Shown here: piece by piece, positions 9,831-17,942 of the stretch
Layout of the letters: each line of letters opens with the position of its first letter
Numbering within the stretch: position 1 is the stretch's first letter
Assembly (NCBI RefSeq): GCF_027359415.1
Contig: NZ_CP114780.1
Span: 744,001-808,000, forward strand
Length of the DNA stretch: 64,000 nt
DNA from: Prochlorococcus marinus str. MIT 0918
Lineage (GTDB): Bacteria > Cyanobacteriota > Cyanobacteriia > PCC-6307 > Cyanobiaceae
Direction of reading: 5' to 3'
Translations under genes and position numbers: made by a program
Notes under the pieces: model-generated
Told to the model about the DNA's origin: nothing
Databases searched by the model: none
What the model saw: only the letters and a program-made list of their open reading frames with translations

Positions 9831-11048
9831 CTAAGAATCAAACTTTTTGAAAGCTACTGGATCGGTTGATGCAAACTCAGATTCTCTTATTTTTTCACTC
9901 CAGGCCTTTTCAAGTAGATTTTGAAATCGTTTGTTAAAACATTCTAAGCTAAAATTCTGCGCCCATTTATTGATCAATTCAGGGTCCATTCTTTTCCAAA
10001 GTTTCTGTTCTTCAAACCAACTCACTGCGTCTACTAAAGATTTCACTTTCTGAGATTTAAAAAGAATTCCAGTAGAGAATTCTAAATTTTGAGTTACACA
10101 TCTAACCGTATCTAATAAACCTCCAATACCTAATGCTATTACAGGTGCTCCAGCTGCCATAGCTTCTACAGGAGCAATCCCAAAGTCCTCAATACCTGCA
10201 TAAACATAGGCCCTACACTTTTGCATCATATCTTCAACATTTTCCTTACTTTGATAACCCATTATTTGAATAGTTGGACCTGCAAGGCTTCTCAAATAGT
10301 TCTTCTCTGGACCATCTCCAACTACCAATAAAGGCAATCGAAGTATATTAAAAGCTTGAATAACTAAATCTACTTTTTTATTAGGAACAAGACGACAAAG
10401 GCACAAATAATAATCATCCCTAGAATTGTTCCAATTAAACCGTTCAACTTCAACTGGTGGATGCAAGACTTCGGAGTTCCGGCCCCAATATTTAGATATT
10501 CTTCTTGCAGTAAAACGAGAGTTTGCCAAAAGACAATCTACTCTCCCAGCACTTAATTGATCCCATTGTCGTAAATGGTGTAACTGCCATCTAACAAAAG
10601 GTCCTAATCCGATTTTTCTTAGAAAAGATCTTTCTAAATAAACATCCATTTGATCCCAAGCATACCTAACAGGCGTATGGACATAACTTAAATGGAGCTG
10701 ATCAGGAGAAGTAAGAACACCTTTAGCTACAAGATGACTACTACTAATAATTAATGGATAATCTCTTAAATCAAATTGTTCAATCGCATATGGTAGTAGA
10801 GGGAGATATTTCTGAACATGGTTTTTACCAAATGGAATCTTTTGAATAAAACTAGTTTTAATATTTCTATTAAATAACCAGCTATCGGCAATATGACTAT
10901 CGCCGTCAACTAATGCAAAAAGATCAGCTGTACTTCCAAGAGAGGAAATTAGGCCATCGAAAGCATGGACTACTTGCTCAGATCCTCCAGAAGAACGTGT
11001 ATTAAACCATTCATGAATAAGGGCTATCTTATTAGGGAAATCCTGCAT
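9831..11048 (-). CDS. Glycosyltransferase, group 1 (GT4-like)
   Basis: GT-B fold glycosyltransferase. The N-terminal half begins IALIHEWFNTRSSGGSEQVVHAF, and the donor-binding C-terminal half includes RLVPNKKVDLVIQAF, VVGDGPEKNYL and the signature EDFGIAPVEAMAAGAPVIALGIGGLLDTV with its E-x7-E acidic pair. Length 405 residues is usual. The acceptor and donor cannot be told from sequence. It lies 82 bases upstream of the sugar transferase on the same strand, consistent with a small polysaccharide unit. Confidence 0.88.
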   Translation of the reverse strand: MQDFPNKIALIHEWFNTRSSGGSEQVVHAFDGLISSLGSTADLFALVDGDSHIADSWLFNRNIKTSFIQKIPFGKNHVQKYLPLLPYAIEQFDLRDYPLIISSSHLVAKGVLTSPDQLHLSYVHTPVRYAWDQMDVYLERSFLRKIGLGPFVRWQLHHLRQWDQLSAGRVDCLLANSRFTARRISKYWGRNSEVLHPPVEVERFNWNNSRDDYYLCLCRLVPNKKVDLVIQAFNILRLPLLVVGDGPEKNYLRSLAGPTIQIMGYQSKENVEDMMQKCRAYVYAGIEDFGIAPVEAMAAGAPVIALGIGGLLDTVRCVTQNLEFSTGILFKSQKVKSLVDAVSWFEEQKLWKRMDPELINKWAQNFSLECFNKRFQNLLEKAWSEKIRESEFASTDPVAFKKFDS

Positions 11049-11131
11049 AATCTATAAAATAAAGGCTGAACAAAAGAATATAAAATAATTAGAATAACTC
11101 ATGAAGCTTTAAGTTAAATGATTTATTCTTT

Positions 11132-11578
11132 TCAGAAATTTGATAAAAACCCATAGCTAAAATCATTACTAAGCACAACTAAAAATAATATACTAGAAAT
11201 AAACCCTAAAGAAATAAAATATCTAACATATCCTTTTTGTCTAGGCAATCTAACATAAGAAAGTATCATAATTAATAAAGAAATTAAACCAATAAAAATT
11301 ATAGATATCTCAGAAGCACTGTCTAATTTCAAGTTAATTAGATAGTGTAAACCAAATAAATTAATAGAAGAGTTAACTACTTCACCATATAAATGCTTGA
11401 AAGATAAAAACATTGCTACTAAAGTTGGCAAAACCACACTATTAACGATTATGAAAGTAACAGGCTTAGAAAGCCTATTTACTGTTCTATTGAAACTAAT
11501 TAAAAGAATTAAAATTAGGCAAGCTGCAAGAAAAGGAGTCGCAGGTATAAAAAAAGCAATTTTTGAAATGGATAGCAT
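11132..11578 (-). pseudogene. Truncated NuoL/NdhF-like (complex I subunit 5 / antiporter family) N-terminal fragment
   Basis: The 148-residue product has four or five hydrophobic segments and resembles only the N-terminal part of proton-pumping NDH-1 subunit 5 proteins: PATPFLAACLILILL at the start, a middle segment with INLKLDSASEISIIFIGLISLL, then LSYVRLPRQKGYVRYF and LFLVVLSNDF, where complete relatives continue into several hundred more residues. Here a stop follows ten residues after NDF and only 83 bases remain before the glycosyltransferase gene, so the rest is missing. It may be a remnant of an ndhF- or dabB-like gene or a retained short protein. The frame itself is uninterrupted. Confidence 0.6.
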
Positions 11579-11836
11579 TAGTTGAACGGGCCATGATCTC
11601 GAAAGCCAAGCTCACAAAAAAATGAGTTTAGCCACAAAATAATTCTAAAACATAAGAAAATATTTTCATCATGCTGATACATTCTTCTTAAACAGCTAAC
11701 CTCTACTGCTTCTTTAGTAAAATTACATGAACAAATATCTATTTAATCATGAGGCTTCTATTCTATTTTTTTAATATGGAATGGAAAACCTATATAAATA
11801 CAATAAATTAAGACAGTTCTTAAGCTCATTTAGAAA

Positions 11837-12004
11837 ATGAAGATCTATTTATTTATTATTATTATAGTTTTCTTGATATCAATAATAGGGTTCAGGCTTT
11901 ATTTATATGAAATCGACTATAGTTTTTTTAGGAATAATAGGATGATCAAGAAAAGAAGAAATAAATTGCCTAAAAGAAAAAAAAGAAATAAAATATTTAG
12001 ATAA
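11837..12004 (+). CDS. Small basic membrane protein, hypothetical
   Basis: A 55-residue frame from ATG 11837 to TAA 12004. It has one N-terminal hydrophobic segment (MKIYLFIIIIVFLISIIGF) and a very basic C-terminus (NRMIKKRRNKLPKRKKRNK). It ends 15 bases before the hli gene, so the two could share a transcript. No family is recognised. The lysine and arginine tail could simply reflect the AT-rich base composition, and expression is not shown. Confidence 0.45.
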   Translation: MKIYLFIIIIVFLISIIGFRLYLYEIDYSFFRNNRMIKKRRNKLPKRKKRNKIFR

Positions 12005-12019
12005 TGCAAGCACCAGTCC

Positions 12020-12280
12020 ATGGCAACTTCTAACGATACTGATAATCAAAAAACAAATCAATCAATTCAAAGCCCTCCAACTAATAATAATTCAGTTGAA
12101 TCATCAGGTGTAAAATGGTTGGACAATGAAAATAAAGAAGTCAAGCAAGTATTTGGCTTTAACCCGAATGCAGAGCTAGTCAACTCAAGAGCGGCTATGA
12201 TTGGTTTCTTAATGTTAATATTAACAGAATTAATTTTCAACGGTAAGCCTGTAACCTTAGCAATATTTGGGATTAATTAA
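12020..12280 (+). CDS. hli: High-light-inducible protein (Hli/Scp, single-helix LHC-like)
   Basis: One-helix chlorophyll-binding stress protein of the thylakoid membrane. The conserved core is FGFNPNAELVNSRAAMIGFLMLILTELIFNGKP (about residues 48-80; quoted here as ELVNSRAAMIGF plus the helix), matching the ExxNxRxAMIGF chlorophyll-binding motif. A long polar, glutamine/asparagine-rich N-terminal arm of about 45 residues precedes it. Length 86 is at the long end for Prochlorococcus Hli proteins. The next gene overlaps or closely follows its stop. Confidence 0.93.
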   Translation: MATSNDTDNQKTNQSIQSPPTNNNSVESSGVKWLDNENKEVKQVFGFNPNAELVNSRAAMIGFLMLILTELIFNGKPVTLAIFGIN

Positions 12281-12347
12281 TAACTTAATATTGATAAAAA
12301 ACAATAGTTCATATAATAGACTATTGAAAGCAAATTTAAATCCTTCC

Positions 12348-12563
12348 ATGACTAAGAAAGACATACTCAGCATTCTTTATGTATCTATTTGGGTAATCAT
12401 TTGGGGTACAGTTGGCTCTTTAATTGATTTTCCTTTATTAAGTAATAATGTATACGAAGCAGGCTCATTAGGTCAGGCAATTACCTTCATAATTACAGCT
12501 TTAATATCACTTATTGCTGGTACTTTTATCTTTAAAAATTTCTCAGATAAATTTTTACATTGA
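12348..12563 (+). CDS. Small two-helix membrane protein downstream of hli
   Basis: From ATG 12348 (MTKKDILSILYV) the product is 71 residues with two hydrophobic segments, SILYVSIWVIIWGTVGSLI and ITFIITALISLIAGTFIF. A longer frame starts at 12267 inside the hli stop region, but its extra 27 residues are polar and the internal ATG gives a cleaner membrane protein. The position directly after hli suggests co-expression and perhaps a role in the thylakoid. No function is known to me. Confidence 0.65.
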   Translation: MTKKDILSILYVSIWVIIWGTVGSLIDFPLLSNNVYEAGSLGQAITFIITALISLIAGTFIFKNFSDKFLH

Positions 12564-12583
12564 CTACGAGTTAGCAATCTATA

Positions 12584-12835
12584 TTAATACCTAAATCTTT
12601 TAAAGACAGTTGCCTTCTCATTATTTTTACCAGCTGAAAAAAGTATCCACTGACGGGTTTCTAGGTCATGGTCACATTCAAGCGTTCCTTCAACTTCAAA
12701 AAGGCTTAGAGCCTCATAATGACATTGCTGATCTGCTTCAAAGGCTGATTTATAATCAGGGAAAAATCTATACACCTCTAAGGTCAAAATAGCCCCCAAT
12801 AAAAACAGAACCGAAAGAATAAGAGTTATTCTCAT
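12584..12835 (-). CDS. Hypothetical protein with N-terminal membrane/signal segment
   Basis: 83 residues: MRITLILSVLFLLGAILTLEVY is a signal-anchor-like helix, followed by a soluble domain with two cysteines (DQQCHYEALSL and TLECDHDLETRQWILF). The two cysteines suggest an exported domain with a disulfide, which is inference. It converges with the preceding plus-strand gene. No family recognised. Confidence 0.6.
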   Translation of the reverse strand: MRITLILSVLFLLGAILTLEVYRFFPDYKSAFEADQQCHYEALSLFEVEGTLECDHDLETRQWILFSAGKNNEKATVFKRFRY

Positions 12836-13179
12836 AATTAAAACTTAATTGATCTTTAATTCTAGTACCTAAACTGAATTAAGTCTCATTCTTAAGCTTA
12901 AAACTAAGACATCGATTAATTTGTGTTTATCTTGAAAAAAAAATACTACCTCGCTTAATGTTAAAAAACTTCCAGAAATATTCCTTAGATGAGACAATAG
13001 AGTTAGACATATTTTCATTAAATTACTTATTTTTTGTAAATAGTTTAAGTATACCTATATAGATGTTTTCACATAAGAATGACTTGAAAAAATTATGCTA
13101 AAAAAATTTCTTAGCAAGATTGCCTCTTAGCAAAATATAAATGTTTTCTTATTCTTAGTGGAATACAAATCCATAAGTT
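12836..13179. other. Intergenic DNA without a recognisable gene
   Basis: AT-rich spacer between the divergent end of the 83-residue gene and the structured element beginning at 13180. The longest start-to-stop frame I noted is about 11 codons (ATG 13095). GCTAA...TTAGC repeats near 13097-13116 could form a weak hairpin. Nothing else stands out. Confidence 0.5.
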
Positions 13180-13355
13180 ACTAAGCCAACTGGCACTGTG
13201 CCAGTTGGCTTAGTTGCCTCTAGAGGCCTTGGAGAAACATAAAAGCTAGTCATAATATATTTGTGAGGAGCAGGTATTTGCTAAGGAGTCGAAACTAGGA
13301 AAGACTTCCAAGGCAGTACCTAATAAAAAGGCCCTACTATGTAGGGTCTTTTTTA
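13180..13355 (+). ncRNA. Candidate structured small RNA ending in a Rho-independent terminator
   Basis: No plausible protein is encoded, yet structure is dense. A perfect 35-base palindrome (13180-13214, 17-base arms around one T) is followed by the 12-base palindrome GCCTCTAGAGGC (13216-13227). GCCTTGGA (13226-13233) pairs exactly with TCCAAGGC (13307-13314), closing a domain of about 80 nt that contains CTAGT/ACTAG and AGTC/GACT complementarity. A terminator (13326-13354) ends it on the plus strand. This is consistent with a free-standing ncRNA of roughly 130-180 nt. It does not match the small RNA families I can recall; the 5' end is unknown. Confidence 0.5.
13326..13354 (+). terminator. 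Rho-independent terminator of the candidate RNA
   Basis: GGCCCTAC (13330-13337) pairs with GTAGGGTC (13341-13348), with one G-U pair and a TAT loop, followed by six T. The preceding AAAA extends the stem. There is no coding gene immediately upstream on the plus strand, so it must end a non-coding transcript. Confidence 0.75.
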
Positions 13356-13461
13356 TGTTCAAAAAATATTTATAAATTTGATGCATATGACAGAATTGAT
13401 GATCAATACAAAGTATAAATTCCATTTCTGTAAGGGATAAGGCAACTTTTAACTATCCATA

Positions 13462-13758
13462 TCAAGTCCTACCTACATTGTAGATAAAGTCTTTAAACCA
13501 AGGGTTATAGAAATAAAGCAATACAGCAATAACAAGAAGAAGGTTTAGACCTATAACAAGCGAAGCAATAAAGATACGGGTTTTTTTTGTTGGGGTTTTA
13601 TATTCAAAGCCTCCTACTTTAATCAAAACTTCTTGTGAAGCAGAGTTAACATTATCCTTAGCTGGTGCAGTGCCCTTTTTAAACTTACTTGATTTTTTTA
13701 GAAAACTCTCTGGTTGAGATTGACTTGCTTCTTCAGAAGAAGGTTTTGCTTTACCCAT
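13462..13758 (-). CDS. Conserved hypothetical single-helix membrane protein
   Basis: 98 residues. The N-terminal half is polar, rich in Ser, Lys and Glu (about 1-60, likely disordered), followed by KVGGFEYKTPTKKTR and a strong transmembrane helix IFIASLVIGLNLLLVIAVLLYFY at about 62-84, ending in a short tail. The layout suggests a tail-anchored or bitopic protein. No function recognised. Confidence 0.65.
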   Translation of the reverse strand: MGKAKPSSEEASQSQPESFLKKSSKFKKGTAPAKDNVNSASQEVLIKVGGFEYKTPTKKTRIFIASLVIGLNLLLVIAVLLYFYNPWFKDFIYNVGRT

Positions 13759-13877
13759 TAGAAAGCCAATGTACTTCTTATCAGAATTAGCAGTAAATCC
13801 TATCCAAAGTCATTTATAAGGGCAAAACTAAATATTTTAAAACCATCTAATAGGATGAGAGCTATTAAAAGTTTTTA

Positions 13878-14213
13878 TTAAAAGCTACAATTCTTTTGAA
13901 GATCCCTAAGCATTCCTAAAGATAATCCCCTCTCTTCTGTCATTTTCATAATTACCATTATCAATTGAGCCTCTAATCCCAACAATCTTGTTTGGCATGA
14001 ATAATTATCTTTCAAATTTTCTAATGATTTGTATAATTGTATTTTATTTAAGGCTTTTTTACAGACCTTCTTATTTCTCTTAGCAAAGCATTCTTTTGAT
14101 AAATACATCATAGGTTCATAATGTTCTGACTGAGACATTATTGGGTAAAAATTAGAAGTTCCAATAATTACAGTAGTCATTACAATGATTTTCTTTACTC
14201 TAATAAACTTCAT
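13878..14213 (-). CDS. Hypothetical exported protein
   Basis: 111 residues with a signal-peptide-like start (basic MKFIRVKK, then IIVMTTVIIGTSNF). The mature part contains four cysteines (KECFAKRNKKVCKKAL, YSCQTRLL, KNCSF), spaced so that disulfides are possible, and is helical and basic. No family recognised. Isolated on the minus strand with gaps on both sides. Confidence 0.6.
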   Translation of the reverse strand: MKFIRVKKIIVMTTVIIGTSNFYPIMSQSEHYEPMMYLSKECFAKRNKKVCKKALNKIQLYKSLENLKDNYSCQTRLLGLEAQLIMVIMKMTEERGLSLGMLRDLQKNCSF

Positions 14214-14568
14214 CTTGTATTGGTTTGTTAGAGAATTATTAAATATTAAATATATAAAATATTAAATCAAATAATTCAATATATTGTTATCAATAATGAC
14301 TTAAAGATATCATATAATCCCAAAATTATACGCCTACATAAATCATTAGAGATTTTAAAACATGAAAATAAAGCATAGATTAAGACATCCTAAGAAAAGA
14401 TATCTTCCATGCTTTAAAAGGATATTTCATGGCCCTGAAGGCGCATAAAAGCCTATGGAATGGCTATAAAAAATGTTTAAGGCCATAGAGGGGTGGCTCT
14501 ATAAGAGCATTAAAGCTCTATGGCCAAAAAAATGAGCTGAAAGCAAAAATAATTTTCGAAAAATCAGA
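14214..14568. other. Intergenic region with a cluster of inverted repeats
   Basis: No gene seen. From about 14424 to 14530 the sequence repeatedly alternates ATGGCC/GGCCAT-type words. The strongest pair is GGCCATAGAG (14482-14491) with CTCTATGGCC (14516-14525), ten perfect base pairs, and inside it GCTCT-ATA-AGAGC forms a second hairpin. A further CTATGG upstream can compete for CCATAG. It lies downstream of the HU gene on the minus strand, where it may act as its terminator, or it may be an independent RNA. Confidence 0.45.
14482..14525 (-). terminator. Possible terminator hairpin after the HU gene
   Basis: The ten-pair stem GGCCATAGAG/CTCTATGGCC lies about 43 bases past the HU stop on the minus strand and encloses a smaller GCTCT/AGAGC hairpin. 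On the minus strand a T-rich stretch (TTAAACATTTTTT) follows. The T-run is not immediately adjacent, so termination is uncertain. Confidence 0.4.
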
Positions 14569-14844
14569 TCAGCCTTGAACTCGATCTTTAAACAATTTAC
14601 CTGCTGTAAATGCGGGAACTCTTTTTGCAGGAATTTTAATTTTTTCGCCAGTTTTTGGGTTTAACCCCTGACGAGCTGAGCGGTCACGAGGCTCAAATGA
14701 CCCAAAACCAAGTATGGAGACTTTTTTGCCTTCCACTACTGAATCAACAATAGTTTCTATGGCAGCATCGACGACAAGTGCCACGTCTGTCTTAGTGAGC
14801 TCAGTACGAGCTGCAACTAAGTTAACCAGATCTGCTTTGTTCAT
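14569..14844 (-). CDS. hup: DNA-binding protein HU
   Basis: Nucleoid-associated HU/IHF-family protein, 91 residues, forming dimers that bend DNA. It begins MNKADLVNLVAARTELTKTDV and carries the family signature GFGSFEPRDRSARQGLNPKTG with the DNA-contacting arm (RQGLNPKTGEKIKIPAKRVPAF). No unusual features. A single HU gene is usual for Prochlorococcus. Confidence 0.97.
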   Translation of the reverse strand: MNKADLVNLVAARTELTKTDVALVVDAAIETIVDSVVEGKKVSILGFGSFEPRDRSARQGLNPKTGEKIKIPAKRVPAFTAGKLFKDRVQG

Positions 14845-15002
14845 TTAAAAAGTGTGTTGTAGCAGAGAGTGAAAAATGAAAACCCAATTAAGAATTAATC
14901 ATCAAACACCCGAACCCGCTAATCGTATGGAGACAAAGCACTTGATGCAATAGAAAAGTATGATGCTGCAAAGCTTTATACCAAGTTTTTTCATTCTGTG
15001 AA

Positions 15003-15656
15003 CTAATTTCTCAGAGTCTGTACAGCTCCCCATGGCAAAATTTTCTCATCTCCGAGCAAATGCACTGATCCTCCAGAAGCTAATAATGGCAATTGATCTG
15101 AACGAATCCATTGGCATAATTTTTTAAAGCTTTTCTTCTGAATACTCCAATGGAAGGTCCTTTTAGACCTAATTAAACCTAATTGATCTGTTGCAACTGG
15201 AATTAACAAACGTCCGCAGAACAGCACATTCCAAGGGGCAGGAGCATAAACAACACAACTGCCAGGTGTCGCGCCAGGCGTCCACAAGAGCTTTAACCCA
15301 GAAGAAGTAATCGCTTCTTCTGAAAAAGTTTCCAATTTCTCTATACCAGGCAACAAATAACTTTCTTGTTCATGAAGAAGAACTTGCCATCCAAATTCCT
15401 TATGCAATTGAGAAACTTTTCCATGAGAGTCTCGATTAGTTAAAATAATCTTTGGCTGAAGTCCAATACTGAGCTTTCTTAAATCACTAATCACTTCGGG
15501 GGAGAGGTCCGGGCAATCAATTAATACAGGCTCAGGTGAGCAATTTAACCACCATGAAGTAAGTGAATTAGAACTGCTTGACGAAGGGAACATCCACAAC
15601 CAATCTCTAACCTTTTGAACAGACTTACTTAGTGGATCTGCAGACAATTTAGACAT
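15003..15656 (-). CDS. Degenerate metallo-beta-lactamase-fold protein lacking metal ligands
   Basis: The 217-residue protein keeps the skeleton of an MBL-fold hydrolase: VLIDCPD (about 44-50), a strand-loop at 70-80, LLWTPGATPGSCVVY (124-137) and NVLFCGRLL (143-151). The ligand positions are replaced. THxHxDH reads TNRDSHG (73-79), TPGH reads TPGA, and the bridging aspartate of GD reads GR. It therefore should not bind the usual two zinc or iron ions. It may be a structural or regulatory pseudo-enzyme. Open frame and normal length argue against simple decay. The next gene upstream (glgX) is divergent. Confidence 0.75.
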   Translation of the reverse strand: MSKLSADPLSKSVQKVRDWLWMFPSSSSSNSLTSWWLNCSPEPVLIDCPDLSPEVISDLRKLSIGLQPKIILTNRDSHGKVSQLHKEFGWQVLLHEQESYLLPGIEKLETFSEEAITSSGLKLLWTPGATPGSCVVYAPAPWNVLFCGRLLIPVATDQLGLIRSKRTFHWSIQKKSFKKLCQWIRSDQLPLLASGGSVHLLGDEKILPWGAVQTLRN

Positions 15657-15723
15657 TGAGTTGCTAAAGATGACTAAAATAGTAATTGGCTTTTAATGCT
15701 TACTGTCTCTTATAAAAAAACCA

Positions 15724-17790
15724 GTGAGCAAAATAAATATTGGCACTGCTTGGCCTTTAGGTAGCACAATAACCAAAGAAGGGGTTAATTTTTCAGTTGC
15801 TGCTCCTGAAGCAGATTTGGTTGAACTTTTATTATTTAACGATTCTAATGATTCTGAACCACAAGAAGTAATTAAATTAAGCAAGCTAAATAGATCAGGA
15901 GATTATTGGCACGTTGAGGTTCATGGAGTAGGTTCTGGATGCCTTTATGCATATAGAATAGTTGATTTAAAAAGAGGAGAAAAACATGATTTCTATTCTA
16001 ATAAAATACTATTAGACCCTTGTGCCAGAGAGATAGCAGGATGGGATTTGTTTCAAAGAAAGTCCACAAAAGAAATATCAAATAAAATAGATATACCACT
16101 AAAGGGAGTTGTTACTGAAAGAGAGAAATTTAATTTTAATAAATATCCCCGTCCTAAACATCCATGGAATAAAACAATTATTTATGAATTACATGTAGGT
16201 GGTTTTACAAAAAACAAATGCTCTGAAGTAACTGACGATCTAAAAGGGACGTTTCTAGGGTTAATGGATAAAATTTCTTATTTAAAAGAAATGGGAATTA
16301 CTTCAATTGAATTACTTCCTGTTTTTTCATTTGATCCATCAGATGCCCCGCATGGGGTAAAAAATTATTGGGGATATAGCCCTATTAATTGGTTTACACC
16401 TCATCATGATTTCATTTCAAAAACAAACTCATTATCACCAAGAGATCAATTTAGAAAATTTGTAGAAAAATGCCACAATAATCAAATAGAAGTTATTCTA
16501 GATGTTGTATATAATCACACATCAGAAGGAAATAAGGACGGTCCTATTATTAGCTGGAAGGGCTTTAGCGAATCACTTTATTATCATAAAAATGAAATCG
16601 GAGATTTCTTAGATGTAACTGGTTGTGGAAATACAATTGCTGCTCACCATCCTCTCGTTAGACAATTAATTATTGAATCAATTAAATGCTGGGCATATGA
16701 ATTAGGGGTTGATGGATTTAGATTTGATTTAGGTATTGCATTAAGTAGAGGGAAACATCTATTACCTCTTGATCAGCCACCAATTTTTGAAGAAATAGAA
16801 TCAGATCCTGTTTTAAGTGAGTTAAAACTTATAAGTGAACCTTGGGATTGTGGAGGATTATATAGGCTATCTGACTTCCCCGCAAAAAGAATAAGCACAT
16901 GGAATGGTCATTTTAGAGATGATCTTAGAAAGTTTTGGAAAGGAGATAAAAATAGTACTTGGCCTCTAAAAGATCGTCTTATTGGCAGTCCATTAATGTA
17001 TAAAAATAAAAAAAATTCGGTAAAGAAATCTATTAATTTTATTACTTCTCATGATGGTTTTACTTTAATTGATCTAGTGAGTTTCAACCAAAAACATAAT
17101 TTTTCTAATGGGGAAAATAATCGTGACGGTGAGAACCACAACAATAGTTGGAATCATGGAATAGAAGGACCTAGCACAAATAATAATTTAAAGAATATAA
17201 GAAGTCGTCAACAGCGTAATTTATTAGCAAGTTTATTATTATCTCCAGGTATTCCAATGATTCTAATGGGTGATGAAGTTGGAAGAAGTCAAGGAGGTAA
17301 TAATAATGCATGGTGTCAAGATACACCTCTTGGTTGGATGATATGGCACCCAGATGATTGTGACTTTGATCTAAAGTTCTTCGTCAATAGACTTATATAT
17401 ATTAGAAAAAACCTATTGCAATTTTTCAGTCCTGAATATACACCAATTACAAAAAAGCCAGAAGATCCAAATGGTTTTTGGGTTCAATGGCATGGCGTAA
17501 AGACCAACTCCCCAGATTGGAGTAGCTGGTCTCACACAATTAGCTACAGCATAAACAAAGGTAATATTGGACCTGTTTTATGGCTTGGCCTAAATGCATA
17601 TGATCAAGCAATGAATTTCGAATTGCCGACCCCCTCATCACCCTGGATAAAATTAATCGATACTGCTTTTACTCATGATGATATGCAACCCAAACAAATC
17701 CAAAACCAAAAAGGAATCAAAATAGAAAGCAGAAGCCTTGTTCTAATTGCTGCATCAGAACATTGCAAACAAGTCAGTGAGCATTCTTGA
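15724..17790 (+). CDS. glgX: Glycogen debranching enzyme / isoamylase (GlgX-like)
   Basis: GH13 family enzyme that hydrolyses alpha-1,6 branches in glycogen. The N-terminal CBM48-like domain (GTAWPLGSTITKEGVNFSVAAP) is followed by the barrel: VILDVVYNHTSEGN (region I), GVDGFRFDLGIAL (region II, nucleophile Asp), LISEPWDCGG (region III, acid Glu) and NFITSHDGFTLIDLVS (region IV). MGDEVGRSQGGNNNAWCQD is typical of isoamylases. Length 688 is normal. The start is GTG at 15724, which places the CBM48 domain directly at the N-terminus. Confidence 0.94.
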   Translation: MSKINIGTAWPLGSTITKEGVNFSVAAPEADLVELLLFNDSNDSEPQEVIKLSKLNRSGDYWHVEVHGVGSGCLYAYRIVDLKRGEKHDFYSNKILLDPCAREIAGWDLFQRKSTKEISNKIDIPLKGVVTEREKFNFNKYPRPKHPWNKTIIYELHVGGFTKNKCSEVTDDLKGTFLGLMDKISYLKEMGITSIELLPVFSFDPSDAPHGVKNYWGYSPINWFTPHHDFISKTNSLSPRDQFRKFVEKCHNNQIEVILDVVYNHTSEGNKDGPIISWKGFSESLYYHKNEIGDFLDVTGCGNTIAAHHPLVRQLIIESIKCWAYELGVDGFRFDLGIALSRGKHLLPLDQPPIFEEIESDPVLSELKLISEPWDCGGLYRLSDFPAKRISTWNGHFRDDLRKFWKGDKNSTWPLKDRLIGSPLMYKNKKNSVKKSINFITSHDGFTLIDLVSFNQKHNFSNGENNRDGENHNNSWNHGIEGPSTNNNLKNIRSRQQRNLLASLLLSPGIPMILMGDEVGRSQGGNNNAWCQDTPLGWMIWHPDDCDFDLKFFVNRLIYIRKNLLQFFSPEYTPITKKPEDPNGFWVQWHGVKTNSPDWSSWSHTISYSINKGNIGPVLWLGLNAYDQAMNFELPTPSSPWIKLIDTAFTHDDMQPKQIQNQKGIKIESRSLVLIAASEHCKQVSEHS

Positions 17791-17798
17791 TTGAAAAA

Positions 17799-17869
<71 letters not shown>

Positions 17870-17942
17870 ACAAAGATGTACTCTAATCAGTCCCAAATAT
17901 AGGATCTGAATACCCATCTTAGTACTTTTCTATTATTACGTT

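Noticed and set aside
13262-13270. Yfr1 gene itself on the minus strand at the CTCCTCACA match
   Set aside because: The flanking hairpins and terminator of Yfr1 are absent on that strand, and the motif is one to two bases short at each end.
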